Notes: a model not told the origin generated them from the sequence alone. Counted from the first letter of the stretch, positions 1 to 10,884 are shown. The stretch is DNA of 22,500 nt from Glandiceps talaboti (GCF_964340395.1 NC_135568.1:6680579-6703078), one strand, 5' to 3'. Translations and numbers: made by a program.

Positions 1-350
1 AGTGTTCTCTGCGGCTGTACTTCCACGAGCGTAGTAAGTGAAAGTGTAGCAGAAAACACTGCAAGCATTAGTACAAATACCCCCGAGTACCCACACTGGA
101 ACTCACCTGGAATAGGGTTCTGTTATTATTACATATGTTTATCTGAAACAACAAATTTCAGAAAAATGACACTATGTGATCACACACTTTTGTGTAGAAT
201 GAACGATTACGTCCTCATTTGCATATCATTTGCATATCATTTGCATGCACATATGCAGGTGTACAATAATGTTTTCAGTATTGCATTGTAGAGCAAATAC
301 CACTAGTATGTGCACGCACCAGTGCAAGTATAACCACTGGTACATACATG
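1..350 (-). mobile_element. Dispersed element with internal 47-bp unit, copy 1 (one unit)
   Basis: The sequence matches the reverse complement of 12840-13400. Shared landmarks are the CGTAG block near 31, the CCCACACTGGAACT block near 90, TGTTATTATTACATA, the GTGATCACAC block, and the unit with GCAAATACCACTAGTATG near 293. Similarity continues through the TGCACGCACC region to about 350. Only one copy of the 47-bp palindromic unit is present, against six in the other copy. The left end runs off the window. An element with a variable internal minisatellite recalls the Helentron/pearl-type non-autonomous elements of bivalves and flies. That is an analogy, not an identification. Confidence 0.55.
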
Positions 351-387
351 TGTATCAATCAACACAAGTATAGGTGTCACTGTCAGC

Positions 388-727
388 CAAACAAATGATA
401 GCAGAATCACATTCAACCAGTAACCAATCAAATGACATCACTGTCAATTTAACCAATCAAATGACACCACAGTCACATTGAACCTATCAAAACATGTCAG
501 GGTCATGTGTACTAACCAATCAAATCACACTTGGGGTATATTTCACCAATCACCTCTCATGAGGGTCATATTCAACCAATCAAATCATATCAGGGCCATA
601 TTCAACCAATCAAATCTCATCAAAGTCATATTTAACCAATCAAATCCTGTCAGGAACATATTCAACCAATCAAATCACATTGGAGACATATTAAACCAAT
701 CAAATCACATTGAAGTCATGTTTAACC
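388..727. repeat. 30-bp minisatellite carrying CCAAT motifs, about 11 copies
   Basis: The consensus unit starts CCAATCAAATCACATCAGGG and ends CATATTCAA. The copies at 570-725 are the most alike, and the left edge is degenerate. Because the period is divisible by three, one plus-strand frame stays open (478-828) and gives a decapeptide repeat with NQSNH. That frame has no splice or homology support and is treated as a by-product. Most units contain ACCAATCA, the core bound by NF-Y. The array lies in the intron downstream of the 850-1021 exon. Confidence 0.9.
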
Positions 728-849
728 ACATATATTTTCAGCAGTGTATGCATATAACACTTACAAATAAAGATCTATGGAAAATGAATTTAAAACATTA
801 TCACATTATGCAGGGTCCCTGTGATTAGTTTGCTCACAACTTAACTTAC

Positions 850-1021
850 CTGAAGTGTTTTGAGGCCCTGGCATCTGAATAGCAGCATTAAGGAAATGGC
901 AAGCATTGTTAACAGAGAGTACATCAATGATGAAACCTTCACACATCGTCTGTAGGTGGCTTATATTCAGGGTACATGCTATTTTCAACATCTCAAATAC
1001 AGACGACTCCTCAAGTTCAAT
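850..1021 (-). CDS. BTB/POZ protein, internal exon (C-terminal helices of the BTB domain)
   Basis: This is an internal exon of 172 bp encoding 57 residues plus one base of the next codon. The minus-strand acceptor is ttttattttcttcag/ATTGAA with a good polypyrimidine tract, and the donor is ACTTCAG/gtaagtt. The translation begins IELEESSVFEMLKIACTLN, continues through HLQTMCEGFI and VLSVNNACHFLNAAIQ, and ends GPQNTS. This is the alpha4-alpha5 part of a BTB domain leading into a 3-box or BACK-like helix. Entry phase 0 matches the exit of the 18431-18604 exon, giving YTGK/IELEESS as in complete BTB domains. The next exon lies beyond base 1. No kelch, zinc-finger or RCC1 module is visible, so the subfamily cannot be named. 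Confidence 0.85.
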
Positions 1022-1529
1022 CTGAAGAAAATAAAAAACAAAAGAACAAACACATACATTAAAAGCCCCAGTATGCTAATATTCAATGCACACACTATAC
1101 TACACCAAACCTTCGCTTGGAACATTCAAGGTACATGTAGTTCTGCTGTACTGTGTACACTGCAGTGTGTCTGCTAAAAAAAATTGTACACATTTTTGGT
1201 ACGTTGTCACAAGAAATTTATGTGCATCTGTAAATACATCAAAATGGTTTAGAGAGCAAACTAAGTAAACAGGCTTGATGTCCATATATAAATAATCACA
1301 AACAAGGCACGTAAATTGTGAGAAAAAAGTTTCATTTCCAGGCAATAAACACTTCAGCACATACAACAACAAAACTAAAATGAAGAACAAACCTTAGGAG
1401 AAATAAAGTTCCACTTACAGCTACCGCAGGGACTATAATTGTAACTCAAACTATTCTTTTTTCAAACAACATTTTGTTAATATTTTTATCTTCAAGGAAC
1501 TTCATCAAAAAAGGAATTTTCTAATGGAC

Positions 1530-1894
1530 ACTTTAATAATCCCTTTTAGTAGTCAGAAGGAAAGGAAAACAGGTATTTATTTTGGAATATTAATTAATAA
1601 AACAACTTTAATTTGTTTATCTACTTGAAAAAAACAATGTGAAAAGAGCATACTAAAATCCCTGCTTGCAACTCAAAAAATTGCAAAACATTTATAAAAA
1701 ATTCAAATTTTTATTATCGTACATACAATAAGAAACTTTTTATACAATTTTTAGTCTTTTGTAATGTATTGAGTTACAAACATAACTTGGTGAGGCTATT
1801 TCACATTGGTGTTTTTTTCAAGTAGAATAACTTAGTAGAGTTGTCTTAAGAATTAAAAATCCAAAATAAATACCTATTTCTCATCCACTTTAAA
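1530..1894. mobile_element. Palindromic (foldback) MITE, copy A
   Basis: The left arm contains GGTATTTATTTTGGA, then CTACTTGAAAAAAA, GTGAAA and AACTCAAAAAATTGCAAAAC. The right arm carries the reverse complements in reverse order: GTATTGAGTTACAAAC, TTTCACA, TTTTTCAAGTAG, and AAAATCCAAAATAAATACC. It ends TCATCCACTTTAAA. The whole element could fold into one long hairpin. The left boundary is blurred. Confidence 0.75.
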
Positions 1895-2610
1895 TAGGAT
1901 TCTGACATTTAGATACTAAACTCAATGATTCATCAGTCAAGTTATATTTATATACTGTGCTGACATCACCAATACTTTACGACATAATTTTCAGTCATCA
2001 AGGAGCTCACAAATTACAAGAGGGCTCACTTTTTTTTCTGTCAAAACTGTGAAAAATCTCCATCTGATTGCTTTCACTACTGATCCATTTAAATTGTCAT
2101 CACAGTAAAGAAAGAGAGAGTAATACTCTGTTCACATTGATTCATTAATACTGACTAACGAAATCCTGATTCTCAGCCTTACATTCTCTGAATACAAAAT
2201 TGGTCTGCTAGTCTCATTAAAACGCCATGATATTAATAAAGTGAGGCAGAAATCACATGAATCACGAGATACAGCTATGACTCAACTAAAATCATTAATT
2301 CTATAAAGAGAAAAAATAGCCTCGCAAATTGACACAGTCGATCTTGTTACTCCGAATTTTATAGTTTTTCTGACCCCTACTTCCCTTCTGAATAATGTCA
2401 ACTTTTTGTTGAATATTTTCATGTTCCTTGGGAATTATTTTGTTCAAATAGAGGGCAGATGTTAATTGAATTAACAAAAAGGAAAATGTTTTTATTATTA
2501 ATGACTGCATCAACAAAAAGTCTAAACTAATCATTGTTAGTTTCCTTTCTGTAGACACGCGAAGTTGAAGCATCTGTTTCTCTGTTTGAGCTACTAATAA
2601 AAAAACTTCC
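1895..2610. other. Intronic sequence, no feature recognised
   Basis: AT-rich sequence between foldback copies A and B. A 90-codon minus-strand frame (2301-2573) has no splice support and a composition typical of AT-rich noise. I see no other structure. Confidence 0.5.
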
Positions 2611-2960
2611 AGTTAAAATTTCCAAATGGATGAGAATTGGGTATTTTAGTTTAGATTTTTCAATTTATAAGCACCTTTACTATGTTTTTCTTGAAATAAT
2701 GATGTGAAATAACGTATGCCAAGTAATTATTTGTAACTCAATAAATTGCAAAACATTAAAAAAAAAGTGTCAAATGTTTGTTACTGTTCATCCATAATTT
2801 ACACTTTTTGCAGCTTTTTTGCAATTTATTGAGTTACAAACACATAATTGGTATATGTTGTTTTACATTATTTTTTCAAGTAGAAAACTTAGTAAAGTTA
2901 TTTTATCAATGAAAAATCCAAAATAAATACCTATTTCTCATCCATTTGGCAACTTTAAAG
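2611..2960. mobile_element. Palindromic (foldback) MITE, copy B
   Basis: It has the same architecture as copy A. The left end is AAATGGATGAGAATTGGGTA with TTTGTAACTCAATAAATTGC; the right end is GCAATTTATTGAGTTACAAA with AAATAAATACCTATTTCTCA and CATTTGGCAACTTTAAAG. The arms match over most of 150 bp. The centre (about 2765-2815) is unpaired. Confidence 0.8.
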
Positions 2961-3118
2961 ATAAAAACTGAAGTTGGTTTTTATGAATTATCGAGTTATT
3001 AGTGGCAGAGAAAGCTTTCAGCTGTATCTGAAGTTTATACATATTTTGAATGACCAGATAACTCTATATAATTGATGGAGTGAAGGGGGGGGGGCACTTA
3101 ATTGAGGTGGACGGGTGC

Positions 3119-3434
3119 TTTAAAGTGGCCTTATGGATGACAAAGGGGTATTTATTTAGGATTTCTAAATACTTGAAAAAACAAAGTGAAACAACATATA
3201 CTAAATCTTATTTTGTAACTCAAAAAATTGCAAAACATTTCAATTTTTTTTAGAATATTCAGTATTGTATGTACAAAAACAAACTTTTTCTTCACTTTTT
3301 TTAGTTTTTCTAGTTTACTGAGTTACAAACATGGATTTGGTCGATGTTGTTTCACACTTTTTTTCAAGTAGGAAAAAGTAGTAAAAAAAATAAATCCAAA
3401 ATAAGTACCCATTTCATCCATATGGCCACTTTAA
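3119..3434. mobile_element. Palindromic (foldback) MITE, copy C, best-defined ends
   Basis: The termini are TTTAAAGTGGCC followed by TATGGATGA on the left and TCATCCATATGGCCACTTTAA on the right. TTAA sits at both edges, as expected for a TTAA target duplication of the piggyBac kind. The terminal bases AGTGGCC are not the usual piggyBac start, so the superfamily is uncertain. The internal arms are as in copy B. Confidence 0.8.
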
Positions 3435-4011
3435 GACCATCAACAGATTCAGTCAAATTTTGATTCGAGACATACATGAATTCAGTCTACACTTTCAATA
3501 AAGTCTGTCAGTGACGAGGACCACAGCTAACCTCTATCGCGTGTATACTTGTCATATTTCTATGATGATAATTCTATATTTAGCAATTGAGGAAAGTGTC
3601 AACAACAGTTTAATACACAGAATATGGTTGGCCAACTGGACAACTTATTTACAACTTACAAATGTACCTGTTTACTTTCCGTTTTCTCTGTCTGCCAAAT
3701 TTAAGCGTGCCTGACACATCATAAATTGTCATTCCATAAAATGGTTCATGTCCCAAATTATACATCTCTACAGTGTATACTGTACATAGCAGAGTTCCAC
3801 ATGGTGAGTCAACTGCAGCTGCTATGCACAGAGCTTAGTCATACACAAGTTATGTGCTACTGTATAAGTATACAAACAGAAGTTGAGTAGAAAAAAGACA
3901 TTCCTGCTACTGTATTCAGAGGAGTTTGGCTAAGAATTAACTTAGAAGTTATGTGCTATTGTATATAAATGTCACAGTACAACAAAAACACTGCAGGAGA
4001 GCTAGGTTAAA
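3435..4011. other. Intronic sequence with a short duplicated motif
   Basis: Nothing gene-like is supported. AGTTATGTGCTA(C/T)TGTAT occurs twice (about 3848 and 3947). A 67-codon plus frame (3511-3714) lacks splice sites and recognisable content. Confidence 0.4.
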
Positions 4012-4475
4012 GGGACGCAGACCATATCTTAACATTTTTCTGGGCTATTTTGTTTCCTATAAAGAACCGGTTTAATACTTGAAAGATATTCAAAGTGCAG
4101 CGGTCATGTGCTACGCATCTGCCATTGCGCAGATGTTTTGGAGTACTTACAAACAAGTGTTTGACACTAAACTTCAAGTGTTGTAGGTTTTTTTCAAGCA
4201 CTGTGTGTACTCCCACGACATATCTTGGTTTGATCTGTTCTCTTGTACAAAGTTGTTTCTCGTTCTCTCCCACATTGCTCAGTAAAGCCATAGTTGTCCA
4301 AGTCACTTGTGCACGTCAGAGGCATCTCCCACAATGCAATGCTTACTAAACATGAATGGACAAATCAGTAACACAGAAGAGATCAAATCAAGATATATCA
4401 TGGGACTACACATTAATGTTTGAAAAACAATGAAATTTAAAATTTTACCGTCAAACTTTTGTTTATAAGCGTCCC
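4012..4475. mobile_element. Possible MITE with short GGGACGC inverted ends
   Basis: GGGACGC at 4012 and its complement GCGTCCC at 4469-4475 bracket 464 bp whose base use differs from the flanks. TTAAA precedes the left end. Only 7 bp of terminal inverted repeat is clear and no sure target duplication is seen. Overlapping frames of 84-99 codons on both strands show no known domain. Confidence 0.35.
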
Positions 4476-4595
4476 AAAACATATGCGCAGCAGGAGATTA
4501 TGCTACACGACCACTAAACTTTGATCATTGCTATAACAAGAAGATCTATAGTATCACATGTAGGTAATTTCTGGGGTTACAGAAAAATTGTCGCC

Positions 4596-5050
4596 AGGGT
4601 TCGAAATAAGGTTGTTTCACTTGTCCCAGACAAGTGACTTGAAGCCTTGGGCAAGTGATTTCAGAAAGTACTTGTCCCAATGGACAGGTAGAATTTCTCA
4701 GGGTTATTTGATTTTAAAACTTCTGATTGCATATCATGATATAAGTAAAACATTTCTGTACTTGCAGAAACTTCCGACGTGATATTTTAACATATGTATA
4801 TGAATAATGAGTCTGCTCATACAGTTTACACTTTGACAAAATCCCAAGGTCAAAGTGAAACTCAAACTGAAAGCAACAATATGGCAACTCGCATCACATG
4901 ACAAGACAGATCAAAATGGGACAATGTATAAATTTAAATTTACCAAAATATTCATTTTGTGGAAAAGTACTTTCTAATTCAGATGGGTACTTTTCGTTTT
5001 CTACTTATCCAAAGGACTAGTTAATTTTTATTCATTCTTTCAAGCCCTAG
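4596..5050. mobile_element. hAT-type MITE
   Basis: The left end AGGGTTCGAAATAAGG and the right end, read on the minus strand as CTAGGGCTTGAAAGAA, form an imperfect terminal inverted repeat. Subterminal ACTTGTCC/GGACAAGT-type motifs occur on both sides (ACTTGTCCCAGACAAGTGAC at 4619). The flanking 8-mers TTGTCGCC (4588-4595) and TTGTTGAC (5051-5058) agree at 6 of 8 positions, as expected for an aged 8-bp hAT target duplication. No transposase is present. Confidence 0.6.
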
Positions 5051-6268
5051 TTGTTGACTTGAGGATCATCAAGAAACTGCACACGTGTAAACGACCTATC
5101 ACGACGACTACATGGTGATTTAATACTCACAACAAAACACAAAGTGATGAATATGATAACGATGGTAGCAGATGAGTTATGTACAACCAATGACAGACAA
5201 GCAGTAACAAGCAGAACTTGTTACAAACAGAGAAAGTAAACATGTGAATTGGATTAATAACACTTGGCTCAGCATATTGGAACTACACAGACTTGTTGTA
5301 CTACATTTCCTGATTTGATATGAACAGTTTTATGCCCTCTTTATGTGTACATGAAATGTCATGGGAACTGGAAATTTGTTTGTGAACGTGAACTATTATG
5401 TAAAGAGGCCATACAGCTGTTCTTATCAAATGATTGAATGTAATACAAATCTCTGTATTTCCAAAATGTCAATTGTTATGAATTTCATTAAAGTTGTCTA
5501 TTTTTGCTGTTTGTCAGAAGTTCACTTGTTCCTGCTTGCATGTCGCTGGTTGTATTTCACTGTTTTCAATTTTTATCTGATGAAAGATGTCACCACAATG
5601 TGGAGTGTGACTTCACAGTTGAGTCTTTGTAACTAGACAATCCCTGTCATGATTTAGTTAACAATTCACATTGTGGGTTTTTTTTTTGGCATGTACTAAT
5701 TCTCAGGTGACATGGATAAAAGTGTTTGAAACAGAGAGTTAATTTTGATTGACAGCCCATCAAAGTGTCCCATCTGTTCCGTGGTAAAAACCCAAGACAA
5801 TACCAGTAATGAGAATAAAAATTTCATCTCCAAGTCTCCAATTGTTCCCATTTGCGGTCTTCCAAATCACGTCTGTCATTTTGACTGACATCTACTTTCT
5901 ATTGTGTCTTAATTTGCATAAATGATTGACAGTCCCCAGGCACGCTATGATGTTAGATTTCACACTAGTGATTGACGGCATGACTTGATACATTTCAGTG
6001 CCCCTGCTATTACCGCTCTTGACACACACTCGCAAAAAAAGCTTCATTGTTACACCTCACCCTGTCAAGTGACACATTTCTGATATGCAACCCTTACTCT
6101 GTTAATAAAAAAAACTTTCACTCTCGTCATGCGATCTTTTCTTTTCAGATCAATTTTCATTTCGTTTGCACTGCATAAAAGCTTTACGTAATGACTGACG
6201 TACATTTTATGTAATCTATATCTCGTCTGTCTTTTTTGCCTGTCGCTGCCACTTTTTTGTGTTATCAG
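5051..6268. other. Intronic sequence upstream of the plus-strand exon candidate
   Basis: Mostly unique AT-rich sequence. GATTGACAG-type motifs recur (5748, 5925, 5970). A 91-codon plus frame (5361-5636) is hydrophobic and low-complexity, with no splice support. If 6269-6393 is real, its promoter or first exon could lie here, but none was identified. Confidence 0.4.
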
Positions 6269-6393
6269 GACAGGTGCTATGAAACCCAAGCTCAACACAA
6301 TAACATCCAATTTTCACAGCCGAGTGGCAAAGCAAGCAAATGGACATTTAGACAAAGAACAGTCTACCAGAACATGTGAAACATTACTCACAG
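6269..6393 (+). CDS. Candidate plus-strand exon nested in the BTB intron
   Basis: A long pyrimidine tract (6224-6263) ends in gttatcag, followed by 125 bp open in one frame and the donor CTCACAG/gtaata. The reading includes MKPKLNTITSNFHSRVAK and ends CETLLT with one base left over. The ATG at 6279 has G at -3 and A at +4, so this could be a first coding exon. The residue mix is polar and protein-like. No family is recognised and no certain partner exon was found. One in-phase continuation would be the acceptor at 9308 (cttacttcag), giving a 12-codon tail. It could also be a fortuitous splice-bounded ORF. Confidence 0.35.
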
Positions 6394-6689
6394 GTAATAT
6401 AAGCCTTAGCTAACGTTATCAGTACACTCAATATAAGATCTAATTTCATTGCTATTTTCACACATTCCTGTAAAACGAGCTGATAATATTTACAGCATAT
6501 TTGTCATATAAGTTGCATTAAGTATCAAACAATAACCAAACTAGAACTATATTTACACAGTTACAAAATGTAAACATAATACATGTCATATGATATATCA
6601 AAACGCTGGCGATATTTTTCTCTGTGATTCTGATAGCATAAGTTTCATAATAATGAACTTTTTAAACAATTTCCAGTTTATTTACGTCT

Positions 6690-9235
6690 AATAAAATCAC
6701 AGATAGACTGTTATTTTTCCTTTCAATTGGATAGTCTACATTGCTGTGAACTTTTCACACTAGAATAAGAAGTGTAAAAAAACAGAGAGACTTTTTTCAA
6801 TATTTATTGTGTCATTCTCCTGTTTATTAACTAACAAAAACACAGGCTGTTATTTTTTTTCTCTTTTGATTGGATGATCTACACTTCTGTGAATTTTTTG
6901 TACAATAGTTTCAAGAAGTGTTAAAAGAGACAGACTTTTCTTCCCTTTCTATTGGTTGTTCTCTATCTCTGTGAACTTTTCATACAATAATTATGGAAAT
7001 ATTAATAAACAGAGACAGAATATTATTTAATCTTTTCTTTCGATGGGTGGAACTAGAACTTATAAACTTTTGGTATAATAGTTAAAGAAGTGTTCACAAT
7101 AATCCATCTGTGTATATTTCAAAACAATATTTAGGAGTGTAGCAAAAATTCATTCATGCATTCATGTTTTTTCTATTGGTAGATATAGAACTCTATCAAC
7201 TTTTCAAATAACAATTAGTGAACCAGACTTTGTACTTTCTTGGTACAGAAAAAAGACAATTTGGTGAATCTAAAGTTGGTAGATTTAGAACTCTGTGAAC
7301 TTTCAAAACAATAGCGGCAAAAGTTACGAAAAGAGAGACAGGCTGCTTTAAAATTCTCTCTATTGGCAAATTTATAACTCTGTGAGCTTTCTAAACACTA
7401 AGCTAGGGAGTCAGATTGTTCTTACTTTCTGTCTATATATTGTTGGATCTAGAACTCTGAACTTTAGTTACAGAGCTAGACAGTCCTTAATTTCTCTGTT
7501 CTCATACTAGGAACTCTGTGAACTTTCTGAACAATATAGTCAGGGAGGTTGAGTAAAGATAGAGACAGATCGTTTTGACTTCCTCTCTATTGATGAATCT
7601 AAAAGTCTGTAAACTTTCCGAACAATGCACAGTATTACATGCATTAAACTCCTTCATTCTTATGACTGCAGTTCCATTCAAAATATATAATTCCTAATCC
7701 ATGAATTGATTAACAAAATAAATATAAATCATACAGCGACAGAAACGTCTTTTCTTCGTCTCCATCTCTAGATCTAAAATCTCCAAACTTTGTAAACAAC
7801 ACACAATGTATAACATGATGTTGCTATAGCAACTAGAGTTCCATCAAATATAAAAAATATGAAAATATTTGTCAAATCAATAAACAATCTTATTTACTTT
7901 CTTTTTATTGGCACATCTAGATAATTGGCAATAAATGTACAACATGTACAGACAGACAGACAGACAGACAGTTTCTTCTTTTTCTCAATCATTACATATA
8001 AACCTCTGTGAACTTTATACACAACATGGTCTGTTGGTAAATTTTCAAATAACTTTTGTTTTACCATATATTTTGTTCTCATTGAGTTAAAAACATATAT
8101 TTGACATCAATTACCATGGTAACATGATACAATAAAAGTTTGACATACATGTACATGACACACACACAGAGACAGACCATTTCTAGATCATTACATCTAG
8201 GTCTCTGTGAACTTTCCAAACTAGATACACTCTAAAGAACTTTCGCGCATAACTCTAGTCGCCATATTTTTCATTCTCACGAAGCTCCATCGAGTCTAAA
8301 AATATGAACATACTTGACAAATTAATTTGCACGATACTATACATGTATGACGTACACAATACAGAGACTGTAGTTTCTTTTCTTTTTTCTCTGTCATAAA
8401 ACTAGATCATTGTGAATCTTGCAAACAATGAACCCTTGCGTCTACATTTCATTCTCATAGAGTTCCATCAAGTTTTAAAATATGGACATACTTGGCACGT
8501 TAATTCACATGATACAATATATGTATGATATTCACAACACAGAGCCTGAATTTCTTCTTTTTCTCCATAAATAAAATTAGATCCTTGAAAACTTTTAAAC
8601 AACACACTCTTGTGTTTATATTTCATTCTCAAGGAGTTTCATCAAGTCTAAAATATATGAGTCATATATAGTTGACACACCAATTGACATTATCCAATAT
8701 ATGTATGACAGTATGATGTACATGACACAGAGACTGAGGTTCTTCTTTTCCTGTCGTACATCGAGATCATTGTAACTTTGAAAACAATACACTCGTGTTT
8801 CTATTTCATTCTCATAGAGTTGCACGGAGATGAAAAATAATAATAATAATAATCTTTTATTCATCAAAATAAATTCGGAAATTTGTTGAACGGTCGCTAC
8901 AAGAGCAGTGCCCTAGTGTTGAAGAAGTAGGAGGAAACCGGAGGATCGAAAATCTGCGTTGTTTGGCAGCGTCAAACTGAGCATCACCCTTCTTACTTAC
9001 AGACCTGGTTAAATGTTAATCAAACCCAGCCAAAATGTGGTGGGATCAAACCCAAGCTATAGAGGTAAGAGGCATATTAGCTAACTGCTCGGCCACCGAC
9101 AACCCAACCAAAAAATATACTTGACAAATTAATTATCTGCGAAAGCGTTTCAGCTTTTTCTGTCATAAATATAGATCATTGTGAACTTAGTAAACATGTA
9201 TTACAGTGTATTTTATTCTTACTAAAAATGTGACA
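6690..9235. repeat. Large degenerate tandem array, units 85-100 bp passing into about 185 bp
   Basis: A recurring core such as CTCTGTGAACTTTC, followed by AAACAATA and a pyrimidine tract with TCTATTGG, appears about every 65-135 bp from 6700 to 7640. From about 7740 a longer unit takes over (starts near 8166, 8361, 8540, 8727). It contains CAGAGACTG, TAGATCATTGTGAA, ATTTCATTCTCATAGAGTTC and ATACTTGACAAATTAATT. A SINE interrupts the last long unit. A short ACAG microsatellite lies at 7947-7971. Confidence 0.75.
8840..9110 (-). mobile_element. tRNA-derived SINE, apparently full length
   Basis: On the minus strand the head reads GTGGCCGAGCAGTTAGC (A-box-like, 9080-9096), followed by GGTTTGATCCC (B box, 9042-9052), typical of a tRNA-derived pol III promoter. 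The body includes CCTCCGGTTTCCTCC and GGGCACTGCTCTTGTAGCGA, and the tail is GATGAATAAAAG then ATT repeats. AAAAATA flanks both sides (8833-8839 and 9111-9117) as a probable target duplication. The insertion splits a unit of the surrounding array, so it is younger than that array. Confidence 0.8.
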
Positions 9236-9661
9236 AATCCAAAGAATCTACAAACAGACTACATAATCATGTTAGAAATAGATTATTAGTTCTATCTGTC
9301 TTACTTCAGACCTGTATTTATACATACCTACATTACAGAAATAACTACACAGGAATACAATATGTGATGTCTCAACAGGAGTTGAATAGTTAGTATCATC
9401 TCAGTGGATGCTGTTCTAGAAAGCTATGAAGATTTCTTAGTTTTACCATATACCAGTCAAAATCTGTCAACAATTGTTTTTATTGGAAAGTTTTCATAAA
9501 AATCCTTAGGAGTAAACATTGAAATTTAAATAGTAAAGATGTCTTACAAAATACAAGTTCAATGTACATGTATTCAAAATAGTATGCCCTCTAATGATAG
9601 CCAAATTTTGTTGTTGTGAGTCAAAATGATAAAAACTGGGATTTCTTGTGAGTTAATACCA
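9236..9661. other. Intronic sequence, no firm feature
   Basis: An acceptor-like cttacttcag ends at 9308. Read in phase with the 6269-6393 candidate it would give a 12-codon ending LYLYIPTLQK and a stop. This is recorded only as a possible partner exon. Confidence 0.2.
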
Positions 9662-9844
9662 CGTAGTAAGAGATAGGGAAGACCAAATTTTGGTGTGTCA
9701 CTAGAAATTGTGTCAGTGGCACGTCAAATTGGCTTAGAGGGCACACTCACCACATAGTAAGAGATAGGGGAACACCAAATTTTGGTGTGTCACTAGAAAT
9801 TGTGTGCGTCAGTGGCACATCAAGTTGGCTTAGAGGGTACACTG
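9662..9844. repeat. Tandem duplication, 91-bp period, two copies
   Basis: Both copies contain TAGTAAGAGATAGGG, ACCAAATTTTGGTGTGTCAC, TAGAAATTGTGT and GGCTTAGAGGG. They differ by small indels, including a gtgc insertion in the second. ACCAAATTTTGGT is close to palindromic. Confidence 0.85.
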
Positions 9845-10491
9845 AGTCAAAACAATCACTAGTACACTGTATCAAATTTTTTTAACGAAAATACTGTCCA
9901 ACTTTTTTTTACTTTTTTCTCATATGCTAGTCATCTCATGTTTCTCTGTGTCCCATAGATGGTTTCATGTTGTTGTGAATTTTGAAAAACTTTGAACAAT
10001 TACTGGAAATGTTGAAATCCTTGCCTACCACTTAGTGTCGAAGAGCGTAGCCTGAACAATTGATAGCGTGTGCATAGGGTATGAAAAATAAATAGAAATG
10101 AAAATGAATATCACTTTCTGCTCAAATGTCCTGATTACAATCCTGTTTTTCACAACTTGAAGTGTTTTGTGTACAAATAAATACCCCTGGTAGAATCCTC
10201 AAGGATTAAGAGTCAGTCATATGCCACAAGAAATGTATGTTCAATCAAACCTTCACAAATTTCACTTTTTGTTTCACTCATGATGTCCTGGGCAATCTGT
10301 GTAAATTAGATTTCAATGCTTTCAAGACCGTAATGAAATAAAATATTTTGACATTTTGTTTCTTATCTATAAGATATGAAACACCAATCTGTTTACTGAT
10401 CTTGTACATTTTAGGTCTTATTATTTTTCAGTTATGGTTTTGTAAACTTTTTGCACATGGGCCAGAAGTACTGGAATGCAATAAAAACATT
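9845..10491. other. Intronic sequence, no gene seen
   Basis: AT-rich sequence. AATAAA hexamers at 10086, 10177 and 10337 on the plus strand could serve a plus-strand gene, but nothing else supports a 3' UTR here. Confidence 0.3.
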
Positions 10492-10590
10492 AATAATAAT
10501 AATAATAATATTTATTTCTTTTATAGAGCATTACATAATCAAAGAAAATCTCAATGCGCTTCACACAAACACTATATAAAAAAAATCAAA
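10492..10590 (-). mobile_element. SINE/LINE 3' tail fragment (DeuSINE/L2-like)
   Basis: On the minus strand AAGCGCATTGAGATTTTC is followed by TGTAATGCTCTATAAAAGA and ATT repeats. This matches the remembered pattern of the conserved tail shared by DeuSINE-type SINEs and CR1/L2 LINEs (GCGC-TTGAG ... GCGCTATATAAAT). The tail differs from that of the SINE at 8840-9110, so it is a separate family. The body is not recognisable. Confidence 0.5.
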
Positions 10591-10884
10591 TATAAAAAAA
10601 AAAACATTACATTTGTAAAAATTACTAATACGTGCACATTCATTTAAAATTATTCATATCAATCCTTGTAATTAGCTGAATTTCCCATTTTAAATTTAAT
10701 ACTAGCTGTTGACTATAGTGTGCACATTGGCCTGATGTCCATGTGTGAACAGACGGATGTAGCTACAATTTTACAAATAGGTGGTAAAATATGAAAAGTT
10801 GGCAGTAATATCTAGGAACACGACTCTCATAAATATGCCATTGATGGACATATACTGATTGAAACAAGGAATTTTAAAACAAAG

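Noticed and set aside
100-125. Donor-like CCAG/gtgagtt on the minus strand
   Set aside because: It lies inside the dispersed element, and the homologous position in the other copy is not conserved as a donor.
478-828. 116-codon plus-strand ORF with decapeptide repeats (NQSNH...)
   Set aside because: It exists because the 30-bp minisatellite period is divisible by three. It has no splice sites, homology or coding signal outside the repeat.
6394-6480. Minus-strand 79-bp exon reading ECVKIAMKLD with acceptor ttttacag and donor gtgagt
   Set aside because: The pyrimidine tract is poor and it overlaps the better plus-strand exon boundary.
9042-9096. A genuine tRNA gene
   Set aside because: The A and B boxes belong to the SINE head; there is no cloverleaf with paired acceptor stem.
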